A stretch of DNA of 64,000 nucleotides from NCBI GenBank assembly GCA_964017185.1, contig OZ024870.1, positions 28,109,621 to 28,173,620 of the forward strand. Reading direction: 5' to 3'. Position 1 is the stretch's first letter. Every line of letters begins with the position of its first letter. Source of the DNA: Rugalucina vietnamica (Eukaryota; Mollusca; Bivalvia; Lucinida; Lucinidae). This document shows positions 21,474 to 33,226 of the stretch, piece after piece. Made by a program: the position numbers and the translations under genes. The notes below the pieces were generated by a model that was not told the DNA's origin, did not search any database, and saw only the letters and a program-made list of their open reading frames with translations.

Positions 21474-24075
21474 ACCAGAGGACCAATGGTCCTGTAAACG
21501 CTCACCTGAGACCTAGTTATCACTTTTTCGATGTAAAAGCCAATGTTTCCAAAATTAACCTTGCAGTAAAATAGATCAAGGTCATCATAGGGTATGTACA
21601 AGATATGATGGGCTGAAGTCCTAAATGCTACATACTCGTGAAAATTGGCCAGCCGGTTCTGGAGAAGAAGATTTTTGGGTGGTTTTTACCAGATATGGGC
21701 ATGGCAGCCATCTTGGTCAGGTGATCAAACTTTCATTCCCCCTACCCATGGATGTTCCACATAAAATTCCACTTTGATTGGCCAAGGGGTTTCGGAGATG
21801 AAAATGTTTAAAAAGTGTGTATGGACGACAGACCATGGCCATGGTTAAGAGATGACCTTGATCTAAATTAATCACAAACCTTCATCTACTCCATTAGTTG
21901 TTTGCATCTACCACTTTAAAGGTCTCAGGCTGCAATAGTTTTCAAAAAAAATCCATAGTTTTTACTTTTTCCCATGTAAAAGCCTATGTTTCCAAAATTT
22001 ACCTTGCTGTAAAATAGGTCAAGGTCATCCCAGGGTCATCATTTTATCAAACTATGATGGGCTGGAGTCACCGATGCTACATACCAAGTTTCGTGGAAAT
22101 CGGCCCACCAGTTCTGGACAAGAAAATTTTTGAGTGGTTTTTACCATATATGGGCGTGGCGGCCATCTTGGTCATGTGACCTGGATGTCGCGATCAAACT
22201 TGAAATGCCGCTACCCAAGGAGGCACATAAAATTTCAACTTGATCGGCCAAGCGGTTTCAAAGAAGAAGATCTTTAAAATTGTTGACGATGACGGACAGA
22301 CGACAGACTCAAGGGCACCTAACTCCGCAGTCCATGGTCAAATTTCGTGGAATTCTGAACTCAACCGAGATGTCATGGCTGTCCTTGTTACATGGAAGAA
22401 TGAAGAAGATCTGATCAAAAATAACAAAGTTAATGCGTGGACAACATTTTCTCCATACAAATCTATGGGGATTTTTTTCAAACGCTCAAGGGCAGATAAC
22501 TACACGGCCAGTGGTCGGATCTGGCTGAATTTCGAACTCGTCCGAGCTCTTATAAATGTTGTTGTTCCTTGCGAGTATGGAAAAGATCTAATTGAAAATA
22601 GCGGAGATAATGCGTGGACAACATTTTCTCCATACAAAGCCTATGGGAATTTTTTGAAACGCTCAAGGGCAGATAACTCCGCAGCCCGTGGTCGGATCTG
22701 GCTGAATTTCGAAAGGCGCTAGATCAAAATTGATGACGCTTGAGTGGCCACAACACTAACTATTGAATTTTCACACAGTCAAGGGCAGATAACTCTTCAG
22801 TCAAGGGTCGGATCTGGCTGAAATTCGAACTCATCTGAGATGTTATAGCTATCCTTGTTACTTCAAAGTATGAAGAAGATCCGATCAAAATTGAAGGCGC
22901 TAGAGTGGCCACAACACAAAATAGTGATTTTTTCAAACACTCAAGGGCAGCTAACTCCACAGTCAGAACTCACATCTGGCTGAAATTCGAACCCATCCGA
23001 GATATAGAGGATATTTGCTTTTTTGAGGTGAATACCAAATATATTTCATCGAGTGAGTTGAAAACATCAGAATTTTCACGAGTGCGCAGCACGAGTGAAA
23101 ATTATTATGTTTTCAACTCACGAGATGAAATATATTTGGTATTCACCGAAAAAAAAGCAAATTTTCTTTTTATTTTATACAATGCAAAGGCATTTTCCAA
23201 TGCACAAGGTAGGCGGTGAAAATGCAAAAACAAAAAAAATTTGAAAACACGAATAATTTTGGTACCACATTGTTCCTTATGTTCTAACTAAGAAAATGAA
23301 TACCCACACTTTATGTTTTCGTTCATAAATAACGGAGTTATAGGCGTTTGAATTTCTGAAGTGAGACACATTTAATGACGTCAAGTAAATGGAAACGTCA
23401 GAAGTAATCCAAAAAATCTGACGTCATTACAGTGACGATATAGGCTGATATCAGTCACTAGTGACTTTTGATATCAGTGAGATTTGATATCAGTGAAATT
23501 TCATATCAATGAAAATACCAATTTTATCAAGTTTTGATATACATTGGTTTTCACTGTGAAGTATAAAATAAATTATAGTTGTCCTTGTTACCTGCAAGAA
23601 TGAAGAAGATCCAGTAATAATAAAGGTGCTAGAGTGGCCACAACATTTTTCCCATTATAAGTCTATGGAGATTTTTCCAAGCGCTCAAGGGCAGCTAACT
23701 CCGCAACCTGAGGTCGAACCTGGCCAAAATTCGAACTCGTCCGAGAAATTATGGTTGTCCTTGTTATTCTTAAGAATGAAGAAGATCAAATCAAAAATGA
23801 AGTTGCTAGAGTGGCCACAACATTTTCCCCATTATAACTCAATGGGAGCTATCTGTTGCCATGGAAACCAGAGTTCTGATCAGACCTGGCCCAAAACCTA
23901 ACGCAACCTTTCCCCCTCCTCAATAATGCTTCAGATAAAATTTGATTGCGATTGGCCTTGTTGTCTTAGAGATATTCAAGATTGAAAGTGTGAACGGACG
24001 GACGCACCCACGGACGCCGGCTCGACTACCAATATAAGCTCACTTTGTGAGCCTTCGGCTCAGGTGAGCTAAAAA
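21474..24075 (-). mobile_element. GCTCACCTGAG-family repeat, copy D
   Basis: Minus-strand copy. On the plus strand it opens with ACCAGAGGACCAATGGTCC and CGCTCACCTGAG and closes with GAGCCTTCGGCTCAGGTGAGC then TAAAAA. One half carries CAAGGTCATC and GCCATCTTGGTCA modules. The other has tandem units containing TCAAGGGCAGATAACTC (about 22487, 22662, 22780, 22941 and 23687). A fold-back element (23003-23574) is nested in it. The open frame at 22240-22722 simply runs through the tandem units. Confidence 0.85.
23003..23574. mobile_element. nested fold-back element, relative of 20071-21060
   Basis: Interrupts copy D between CATCCGAGAT and TATAGTTGTCCTTG. The left end ATATAGAGGATATTTGC and the inverted CACGAGATGAAATATATTTG...GCAAATTTTC segment resemble the 20-kb element. 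The right half has TGACGTCA-like sites and four spaced TGATATCAGTGA-like units (about 23447-23520). Confidence 0.7.
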
Positions 24076-24078
24076 GAC

Positions 24079-24125
24079 CAAACCTACAACAACCAGCACC
24101 TGGAAAGCCCATCAAGAAAACATGT
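24079..24125 (+). pseudogene. tiny LINE-C fragment
   Basis: CAACAACCAGCACCTGGAAA matches the part of LINE-C that encodes the HQPAPGKPY segment. Only about 45 bases; low certainty. Confidence 0.35.
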
Positions 24126-27100
24126 CTGGAATTGTATACCCCTAATATCCCACTTTTATATAGTAAAACTGTGGTTGGCAGTGGCATACCTATTTTTCTT
24201 ATTTTTGCTACAAAACATACCCCGGGAGCTAATTTGACCTATCTTGCACCCCCCTCCCCCACAGGACAATTTTTCATGGGTGCCAAATCGTTCATTGGGA
24301 CCCCAGAAATGCAAAGAATTTTTGTCCTCAAAGAAAAACTTGTTTGCACTATGAGAAAATGCATGGTTTCCATGGTGACCATTAACGTGATTCTTGAGCA
24401 TGGAGGTGTACATACAAAATTGGTTATATCTCCACTATTACTTACCCTAGACCACTGAACTTGGTCTCATTTGAAAGCTTAGACATTGCCCTTTCATTAT
24501 ATGGAAGATATCTAATTTGTATATTCATGAATTTTAATGAAAACATTAACCAGAGGACCATTGGTCCTGAGAACGCTCACCTGAAGCCTGATCCTGGAGT
24601 ATTAAGTCATCATGAAATGACCTTGACCTTGAATACTCACACACCTTTATTGAATTCATAAGTTGTCTGCATCTGCAAAGTTTCAGGTCTCAGGCTGCAA
24701 TAGTTTCAAAACCCAGTGATTTATGAGAAAACCATAATTTTAATTTTGATATTTAAATGACTTTGGGTCAAGGTCAAGAAATGACCTTGGCCTTCATTAA
24801 TTACATTAATTGACTCCATTGGTTGTCTGCATCTAGCAACTTCCAGGTCTCAGACTGCAACAGTTTCCAAAATATCCATTGTTTTCGCCTTTTCCCATGT
24901 AAAAGCCTATGTTTCCAAAATTGACCTTGCCGTAAAATAGGTCAAGGTCATCCTATGGTCATCATTTGATCAAACTATGATGGGCTGTAGTCCCAAATGC
25001 TACATACCAAGTTTCGCGAAAATTGGCCTGCCGGTTCTGGAGAAGAAAATTTTTGAGTGGTTTTCACCATATATGGGCGAGGCGGCCATCTTGGTAAAGT
25101 GACCTGGATTTCGCGATCAAACTTTCGTCTCCCCTACCCATGGATGCTCCACATAAAATTTCACTTTGATTGGCCCAGCAGTTTCAGAGAAGAAGATCTT
25201 TGAACAGTGTGTATGGACGACAAACTGGCCAAGGTCAAGAGATGACCTTGACCTAAATTATTCACATACCTTCATCTACTCCATTAGTTGTTTGCATCTA
25301 CCACTTTTCAAGCATCAGGCTGCAATAGTTTTCAAAAAATCCATAGTTTTCACTTTATCCCATGTAAAAGCCTATGTTCCCAAAATTGACATTGCCGTAA
25401 AATATGTAAAGGTCATCCTAGGGTCATCATTTTATCAAACTATGATTGGCTGGAGTCCCAGATGCTACATACTAAGTTTCATGAAAATCGGCCTGCTGGT
25501 TCTGGAGAAGAAGATTTTTGAGTGGTTTTTACCATATATGGGCGTGGCAGCCATCTTGGTCATGTGACCTGGATTTCGTGATTAAACTTTTGTCTCCCCT
25601 ACCCATGGATGCTCCACATAAAATTTCACTTTGATTGGCCCAGCAGTTTCAGACAAGAAGACCTTTGAAAAGTGTGTATGGACGACAGACTGGCCAAAGT
25701 CAAGAGATGACCTTGACCTACATTAATCACATACCTTCATCTACTCCGTTAGTTGTTTGCATCTACCACTTTTCAGGCATCAGGCTGCAATAGTTTTCAA
25801 AACATCCATAGTTCTCACTTTTTCCCATGTAAAAGCCTATGTTTCCAAAATTGACATTGCCGTAAATTAAGTCAAGGTCATCCTAGGGTCATCATTTTAT
25901 CAAACTATGATGGGCTAAAGCCCCAAATGCTACATACCAAGTTTCATGAAAATCGGCCTGCCGGTTCTGGAGAAGAAGATTTTTGAGTGGTTTTTACCAT
26001 ATATGGGCGTGGCAGCCATCTTGGTCATGTAACCTGGATTTCGCGATCAAACTTTCATCTCCCCTACCCATGGATGCTCCACATAAAATTTCACTTTGAT
26101 TGGCCCAGCAGTTTCAGAGAAGAAGATCTTTGAAAAATGTGAATGGACGACAGACTGGCCAAGGTCAAGAGATGACCTTGACCTAAATTAATCACATACC
26201 TTCATCTACTCCATTAGTTGTTTGCATCTACCACTTTTCAGGCCTCAGGCTGCAATAGTTTTCAAAAAATCCATAGTTTTCACTTTTTACCATGTAAAAG
26301 CCTATGTTTCCAAATTTGACCTTGCCGTAAAATAGGTCAAGGTCATCCAAGGGTCATCATTTTATCAAACTATGATGGGCTGAAGTCCCCGATGCTACAT
26401 ACCAAGTTTTGTGGAAATCAGCCCACCGGTTCTGGAGAAGAAGATTTTTGAAGGGTTTTTACCATATATGGGCGTGGCGGCCATCTTGGTCATGTGACCT
26501 GGATTTCGCGATCAAACTTGAAATGCCACTACCCAAGGAGGCTCCACATAAAATTTCAACTAGATTGGCCAAGCGGTTTCAGAGAAGAAGATCTTTGAAA
26601 TTGTGGACGACGACGACGACGACGGACGGACGACGGACGACGGACGGACGCCGGATCATGGCCATCCTATAAGCTCACCTTGTGAGCCTTCGGCTCAGGT
26701 GAGCTAAAAATGAGACCCAAACTGTCATTGTGACACTTTATTGTTGAACCAGTTATAGCATATGACAAATGTATTAATGTCATAAGCATAAATGAAAATT
26801 ATCTCATTGGCATATTCATGAATATTAATAAAACTGTCGAAAATCGGGGGGGGGGGGGGAAACGAGGGATCAACTATAGAAATTATAGCCATTGCAATGT
26901 TTCGGATGGGTTATAAGATCTATCTTGTATTCCTGAAACCATTTTTCATGGGTGCCATTGTGGTCAGAGGGACCATCTTAATGCCATACAATATTGTCGT
27001 CAACAATGAACACATTTGCATGATGTAAAATAACTTATAGTTTCCCCACCTACCCCTAGTGTAATTCTAAAGAATAGGATGTACTCACAAAAATACTCAT

Positions 27101-29470
27101 ATACAAGCAATAGCATGCTCTAGAATACTGTAATTGGTCTGATAGTGATGCATGGACTTAGCAATTTAACATTAATACCTATTATTCAAATCATTGATTC
27201 TGCTTATGCATGAAAATTAATAAAACACACAAGAAATCGGAGGAAAATCTTGGATAAAACAGGGGGTATACGTACAAAATCACTTGCTACCTGAGCTGTT
27301 AATAAACCCAGGATGCTGAAAGAAGTGTCAAATGAATGCTATGACTATGTTCTATGACCCTACAGTCTCAAATAAGAAAAATCTAATTTCCAATTTCATG
27401 AATTTTAATGAAAACATCATAAATAGTAATGAAAAAGTGGAAACATTAAACCGGTAAACCTACAAAATGATGTGTATCTCGGCAACCAAAAGCCCTAACA
27501 TGCTGAAAATAGCATTAAATGGTTGCTAGGGAAATAATATACTATCCTGTACTACGAAATATTAGTCATTTGATTTTTTTTATTTTATGAATATTAACTA
27601 AATCTTTCTTTAGAGGAAAATTACAGAAAAAAATAAGGCGGTATACATAGAAAATCACATGTATCTTGGCTACTTATAGACCTAGAGAGCTATACTTGGT
27701 TACAGATGATTGCTAGGACAATGTTCTATAACCATATAATCTGATATGTACATGTATAAATCATCAGTGGCTTTTGTTGTATGGGTATTAATGAGATCAT
27801 TATAAATAAGAGAAAAATCAACGAAAAATGAAGTGTTATACCAACAAAATTGCTTATATTTCAGCTGCCAATTTCCATAGAGCGCTGAAAATGGTACCAA
27901 TAGAATGCTAGGATAATGCACTATTACCATGCAGTCTGATAGCCTAACCATATTTATTTTGAATTTTGTGAATATTGAATAAAAAGTTTGAAAATGTGTA
28001 ATTTAACAGAAAATTGAAGCTTGTGCTCCAACAAAATTTATTTAATCTTGGTTGCCGGCATGCATACCTTGTATATCTGAATGCATGGCAATACAACATT
28101 GTCCCAGCTATTAATTGATGCCATTTAGAGTTCTCTACAGCCATTGGTAGTCGAGGTATAAGCGATTTTGTTGATGTACCCCTTTCATTTTTCATTGATT
28201 TTTCACTTATTTATATAAATCTAATCAATGTCCATCAAATAGAAATAGCTGATGTTTTAAATATCAGATAATATGGATATAGAACATTGTCCTAGCAATA
28301 ATTTGATACCAATTATAGCTCTTTAGGTCCATCAGTAGCTAACATACATGTGATTTTCTATGTAAACCGCCTTAATTTGTCCGTAATTTTCCTCTAAATT
28401 CGAAACGTTTTGTTAATAATCATAATACAAAAAAAAAATCAAATGACTTATGTATTGTAGTACAGGGTGGTATACTATTTCCTTTGCAATCATTTGATGC
28501 CATTTTTAGCATGATAGGGCTTTTGGTTGCCGAGATACACATCATTTTGTAGGTTTACCAGTTTAACTTTTCCACTTTTTCATTCATATTTATGAGGTTT
28601 TCATTAAAATTCATGAAATTGGAAATAAGATCATTCTTATATAAGACTTTAGGGTCATAGTTCATAGCCATATCATTCATTGGATACTTCTTTTAGCATC
28701 CTGGGTTTATTAACAGCTCTGTTACAAGTGATTTTGTATGTATACCCCCTATTTTATCCAAGATTTTTCTCCGATTTCTTGTGTGTTTTATTAATTTTCA
28801 TGAATAAGCAGAATCATTAAGATGGTCCCTCTGACCACACTGGCAGCCAAGAAAATTGGTTTCAGGGATACAAGATAGGTCTTATAACCCATCCAAAACG
28901 TTGCAATGGCTATAATTTATCCCTCGTTTTTCCCCGATTTTCGACAGTTTTATCAATATTCATGAATATGTAAATAAGATAATTTTCATTTAGGACTTAT
29001 GACATCAATACATTTGTCATATGCTATTACTGGTTTAATAAAAAAAAAAGTGTCACAATGATGGTCTGGGCCTCAAATTAGTTTATTTATGGATTTGTAA
29101 CGATTTTTCTGTCATTTTTTAATGTTTTGATTAAAATTAATGAATATGCAAATTATATATCTTGTCTTATCTTCCATATAATGAAAGGGCAATGTCTAAG
29201 CTTTTAAATGAGACCAAGTTCAGTGGTCTAGGGTAAGTAATAGTGGAGATATAACCAATTTTGTATGTACATCTTCATGCTAAGAATCACGTTAATGGTT
29301 ACCATGGAAACCATGCATTTTCTCAGAGTGCAAACAAGTTTTTCTTTGAGGACAAAAATTCTTTGCATTTCTGGGGTCCCACTGAACGATTTGGCACCCA
29401 TGAAAAATTGTCCGGGGGGTGCAAGGTAGGTCAAATTAGCCCCCAGGGTAATAGATTTTGGGTACATGTT
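24126..29470. repeat. large inverted repeat, arms about 1.5 kb, centre near 27.95-28.05 kb
   Basis: The left arm (24126-24548 plus 26711-27950) and the right arm (about 28050-29470) are diverged reverse complements. Outer parts: 24290-24440 against 29260-29400 (for example GAATTTTTGTCCTCAAAGAA and its complement). Inner parts: 26800-26960 against 28850-29000, 27230-27560 against 28425-28790, and 27600-27730 against 28260-28400. Within each arm, units of about 185 bases with a GCTAGGACAATGTTCTAT-like motif recur (about 27338, 27522, 27711 and 27890). Copy E splits the left arm. No transposase is seen. Confidence 0.8.
24549..26710 (-). mobile_element. GCTCACCTGAG-family repeat, copy E (inside inverted-repeat arm)
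   Basis: Plus-strand left end ACCAGAGGACCATTGGTCC then CGCTCACCTGA, right end GAGCCTTCGGCTCAGGTGAGC then TAAAAA, with a GACGACGACGACGACGGACG stretch just inside. Four to five diverged modules carry GGTCAAGGTCATC (DR0) and GCCATCTTGGTCATGTGACC. Compared with the right arm, the insertion is accompanied by loss of about 45 bases of arm sequence. Confidence 0.85.
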
Positions 29471-29792
29471 AGAGCCATGTCTATGCTGATGACATGGATA
29501 AGAACACAAGTTCAGAGGCAAAAATGCAAAAGATCAAGTTTCACAATTATGTACAACAACCTGCACCTGGAAAGCCGTACAATTAATCAACCGTGACTGT
29601 GAATGGATAAAAATCTGAAGTGGTCGATAAATTCGCCTTCCATGGGAAACACTCTATCCAGAGCAGTGCACATTGATGATGGGACCGCTGCCAGAACTTT
29701 AAAAGCCAGTATGACATTAAATTTTGGAAGACTTCGCACAAATGTCTGGGAGCGAAACGGAATCAAGCTTGACACCAAGCTGAAAGTTTAAA
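29470..29792 (+). pseudogene. LINE-C fossil fragment
   Basis: Reading across frames gives YADDMDKNT near 29491, EAKMQK, then a decayed stretch, then NTLSRAVHIDD, FGRLRTNVWERNGIKLDTKL and a stop. These match residues 83-200 of the LINE-C frame at 15627-16841. Frameshifts and a gap mark it as dead. Confidence 0.85.
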
Positions 29793-30067
29793 AGGATGTA
29801 CTTCTCTGTATTCGCACAAGGCTCAGTTTCCCACCAATTTTGTGTCAGTATTATAGACCGACGCAACTGAGCATGCCATTATTGAATATATTAAGATGAT
29901 ATTGAATTCGAAAATTGTAATAGTTAGTGCACAGATAAAATAAACTACTTTTTTTCAATATATATGTAAAATATTCATTTTGGATGTAAGATGACCCGGC
30001 TTAAAAGTGTAGTCTTGAATCAACCCGTATTATATTCAGTTGTTTTGGGATTACTGACATGTAAAAA

Positions 30068-30082
30068 ATGAAATGGTGTTAA
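30068..30082 (+). promoter_or_regulatory. four-codon upstream ORF overlapping the fucosyltransferase start
   Basis: ATG at 30068 opens ATG AAA TGG TGT TAA, overlapping the main ATG at 30073 in another frame. If it lies on the transcript it could lower main-frame initiation or allow reinitiation. No data on the transcript start. Confidence 0.35.
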
Positions 30083-31284
30083 AAAGATATTTTCCCGTAG
30101 TTACAAAGTCAAAGTTAAAACTTGGTATTTTCTTGCTGCTCATTTTATCAGTTTTGCTGCAAATATTTTGGACGCGCTCGTGTCGTCCCTACTACCCTGT
30201 TGTACCCGGAGATATTCGGGCGCCAACAAAATCAATGTACCTAACAAACTTTGGGGTCGATCACTGGCGCCCTGAAACAGTGAAGAAAATTTTAATGTGG
30301 ACACCTTACCTCGGCGGTTCGTCGAAATACATCAACGACTCTCTCCAGACTTGCCCGAACTTGTTGGGAAGATGCGTAATAACGGATAATAAGTCGGAAC
30401 TTCGGTCAAGCAGCGCAGTGATGTTTGATATGGACGATTTTTGGAAAACGTGGTTCACCTCCCGAGACTCAAAGAGCTGGAAACCTCGATTCAGAGATCC
30501 CAGTCAGGTCTGGGTCATGCTCAGTCAAGAAGCCCCGCCAAGCTTGTGGGGATGGTTCCCGCCCAATTTCTTTAATTGGACCATGTCGTACAGACGGGAT
30601 TCTACGATAGTTCATACATACGGACATCATGTTAGAAAATCTCACGAGGAACTACAGAACTCGACCAGAGATTTCCAAAACGAGGCAAAGATAAATTACT
30701 TTAAGAACAAATCCAAGATGGCGGTCGTGCACGTCAGTCATTGTATGGACCAGCTGCGTCGGTACAAAATCGTCAGAGAATTGTCGAAATATGTCGAAGT
30801 GGACGAATTCGGTCATTGCTCTGGTAAAATTGTCTGTGACTCATCCGTACCCTTCAAAAAATGCATGGATTTTTTCAGACCTTATAAATTTTATTTAGCG
30901 TTTGAAAATTCGGCGTGTCGGGATTACATCACAGAAAAAATCTGGTCGGCTCTTAATGTGAAGCATCAAATACCAGTAATTGCTGTCAGCCGTTACACAG
31001 CAGAACTTCTACCGCCTAAATCGTATTTAAATCTTTTCGACTTTCCAAGCTTACAGGCTTTGGCGGATGAAATGCTAAGGATAGGAAATAATGAGGCTTT
31101 ATTTAACAGCTTTTTCGAATGGAAAAGGTACTACAAGCCAGCACCAAGTGGATTCTGCTCACTCTGCAACGCCCTACATGAAAATAGAACAGCTCAAACC
31201 TATCATGACTTAGAAGCCTGGATTCAGCATGACAGCTGCCCGAGATTTTCGGCAAGTAATCTTAATAATTTGGTCTTCTACTGA
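30073..31284 (+). CDS. alpha-1,3-fucosyltransferase (GT10), complete, single exon
   Basis: 403 residues, start ATG 30073, stop TGA 31282-31284. It is a type II membrane protein: short basic cytosolic tail, one membrane segment at about residues 17-33, then the lumenal domain. FNWTMSYRRDS (167-177) is the conserved acceptor/stem motif of alpha-1,3-fucosyltransferases. VDEFGHCSGK (242-251) and FENSACRDYITEKIW (277-291) are the signature of the GDP-fucose-binding half. Sequons at N88, N106, N168, N196, N212 and N371 fit a Golgi enzyme. C362/C365 and C389 resemble the C-terminal disulphide cysteines. The family transfers fucose from GDP-fucose to GlcNAc of N- or O-glycans in the Golgi. The exact acceptor (Lewis-type or core alpha-1,3) cannot be told. 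Length and motifs are normal and no stop or shift is seen. The lack of introns could mean an old retrocopy or an intronless lineage-specific family, both common for this family in invertebrates. Confidence 0.93.
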   Translation: MVLKRYFPVVTKSKLKLGIFLLLILSVLLQIFWTRSCRPYYPVVPGDIRAPTKSMYLTNFGVDHWRPETVKKILMWTPYLGGSSKYINDSLQTCPNLLGRCVITDNKSELRSSSAVMFDMDDFWKTWFTSRDSKSWKPRFRDPSQVWVMLSQEAPPSLWGWFPPNFFNWTMSYRRDSTIVHTYGHHVRKSHEELQNSTRDFQNEAKINYFKNKSKMAVVHVSHCMDQLRRYKIVRELSKYVEVDEFGHCSGKIVCDSSVPFKKCMDFFRPYKFYLAFENSACRDYITEKIWSALNVKHQIPVIAVSRYTAELLPPKSYLNLFDFPSLQALADEMLRIGNNEALFNSFFEWKRYYKPAPSGFCSLCNALHENRTAQTYHDLEAWIQHDSCPRFSASNLNNLVFY

Positions 31285-31435
31285 AGGGAGCGACCTTTTG
31301 ATTTTAATGGGGTGGGGGGAGGAGGAGGGGGGTGGGGGGTGGAAGATCTTTTAAAAAATCCAGGATCGAGTTTTGCCCGAAAATAATATATAGGACATGG
31401 TAGATTGTATTGTATTGTAAATTGTATTATATACA

Positions 31436-31441
31436 AATAAA
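31436..31441 (+). terminator. poly(A) signal AATAAA of the fucosyltransferase gene
   Basis: Canonical hexamer about 150 bases after the stop codon, following an AT-rich stretch. A G-rich tract (31307-31340) lies between. Confidence 0.55.
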
Positions 31442-31601
31442 AAGACAGGACCGCGTCGCGAATGAAAAAAATACACAGGCCCGAAAACATCTTCCAGCCA
31501 CTCAACCCATAAAAACCAAATGGTCTCTCCCTAAGTTGCCGCCTCGGCAATGAATCGAGGTAAAGATAAAGATCTAACGTGACAATATAAACGTATGATA
31601 T

Positions 31602-31843
31602 GAGCCTGTGCATGAGAAAACCAACAATTTGGGTTTCCGACCAGGTCCGACACAAACCAGGCTCGCCCAGTGACAGCATAAAGCTAGAATCCTGAAACTT
31701 TGGATATAAGTAAGTAAAAGAGGAATAGTACTATCCAAGTGGCAAAAATAAAGGCGCTTATCAGCTGTGCAGTTACTGCACAGCTGATCTGCGTCTTTGT
31801 TTTCGCATATGCAGATTGTTGGTTTTCTTATGCAAAGGCTCAT
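31602..31843. mobile_element. hairpin-1 MITE, copy 7
   Basis: Complete ends GAGCCTGTGCATGAGAAAAC and GCAAAGGCTCAT. The core stem is CTGTGCAGTTACTGCACAG with both arms matching. Confidence 0.9.
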
Positions 31844-32164
31844 ATATAATGACGCGTAAATTAATACCATGCTTAGTGGTTTTACCATTTTATTGCTAGC
31901 TGCCAGTACAATTTTAACGCCCAAAGTTGGTACATGTATGCATTTATGGAGCTACATGTATCGGGACTGGCTCTTGGAGGATATGGACCATATTTTCGAC
32001 CCTTTCTATAAATATTGAATACTTTTCATGGAACAGTCCGTCATATCAGACGGGAACGCTGCGCACATAATGACCAAAATACTTCAGTCAGGTTCTGTCG
32101 GATAAAGAGCACCATCCATACGTACTCATGTTTTGCACTCGTAATATACCAAGTACCAAACAGA
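31844..32164. other. non-coding stretch without recognised feature
   Basis: No gene or known repeat recognised downstream of the MITE. Confidence 0.5.
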
Positions 32165-32310
32165 TGCGCAAATCTTTTTGTGTTGAGGCTTAACGTCCCA
32201 GTCAACAATTTTTCAATCATGTCGGGACGGAGCCAACGCTTCCTGGGTTTAACCAGTACTGTAGGGAGTTAATGTGTCTTGCTCAAGGACACAACACAAT
32301 GACGCATGTG
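32165..32310 (+). repeat. possible mollusc dispersed repeat
   Basis: GTTGAGGCTTAACGTCCCAG, CAACAATTTTTCAATCATGTC and CTTGCTCAAGGACACAAC resemble a dispersed, partly conserved repeat that I recall from mollusc genomes. This is memory-based and unverified. Confidence 0.35.
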
Positions 32311-32351
32311 AGGATCAACACTATTTCTTCATTAAAGGGCTCGTAAGTAGT

Positions 32352-32394
32352 CAGTCAGTCAGTCAGTCAGTCAGACTGACTCAGTCAGTCAGTC

Positions 32395-32453
<59 letters not shown>
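32352..32453 (+). repeat. compound microsatellite (GTCA)n-(GTAA)n
   Basis: About 12 GTCA-type units with one inversion point (CAGACTGACTCAGTC near 32368-32382), then about 13 perfect GTAA units. The long perfect run indicates recent slippage. Confidence 0.95.
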
Positions 32454-32460
32454 TCTTTAT

Positions 32461-32594
32461 TCGTCACACATAAGCGAGCATCCCGTGACACGTATATTTG
32501 CGCAGACTTGCGTTTTCTTGCGAAAAGGATATTTTTTTTTCTCGCAATTTTAAAAACGCAAGTCTGCATCGAGAAATTTTTGCTTGTGTGACGA
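32461..32594. mobile_element. short MITE related to the 32.67-36.02-kb element
   Basis: Ends TCGTCACACATAAGCGA and its inverted partner TGCTTGTGTGACGA. The inner GCAGACTTGCG and CGCAAGTCTGC form a second inverted pair. The same two motifs mark the ends of the larger neighbour element. Confidence 0.75.
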
Positions 32595-32732
32595 GGTCTT
32601 TTAGCTCGATTTTGTCTGTGTGAAATGTAATAAATGTAAATTTAAGGTACTATCTTATTTGTAAAGATGTCGTCACACCTATGCGAATTTCTTAATTAAA
32701 CGCAGACTTGCGAAAATGAAAAAAAAAAAAAC

Positions 32733-32763
<31 letters not shown>

Positions 32764-33111
32764 GTTATCCTTTGCGTTTTCTAACGAAAGTTTTGAAAAC
32801 GTGTTATATAACAAATCCTGTAATTAATCCTTTAACGAATGGTAAACGCAGGATTACGCTTTGTTGCGAATGGTTACGAATCATGACGTTAACTGAGCGA
32901 AATACGTTGGTCTGCGCAAGTAATATTTGTTTAATCCACCTACGATATGATGCGCTAAGGAGCGGTTAAGAGCTCAGACATACGAGCTTCAGCGTTGTTG
33001 CGTTAACGAAACGCTATTTCCCCATCCGCATCAGAAAAACATGTCCGTGCAATGAATACCCCCTTAAACCCCACTTTTATATAGTAAAACTGGGGTATGC
33101 AGGGGTATACC

Positions 33112-33226
33112 TATTTTTCTTATTTTTGCTCAAAACATTGATTGTGGGTACACGTTAGAACCGCCTCGGCGAGGCGGTTCTAACGTGTACCCACAATCAA
33201 TGTTTTGAGCAAAAATAAGAAAAATA
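33112..33226. repeat. perfect 57-bp inverted repeat with one-base centre
   Basis: Arms 33112-33168 and 33170-33226 are exact reverse complements around a single G at 33169. The innermost part is CCGCCTCG-G-CGAGGCGG. Sequence to the left (33040-33111) matches 24115-24190 at the left edge of the large inverted repeat, so this is a compact relative of that element. Confidence 0.95.

Noticed and set aside
22240..22722. 160-codon open frame
   Set aside because: It runs through tandem units of repeat copy D; the repeated NAWTTFSPYK segments reflect DNA repeats, not a protein family.
24156..24458. Open frames present on both strands here and again at 29228-29596
   Set aside because: They match each other only because the two places are arms of the large inverted repeat.
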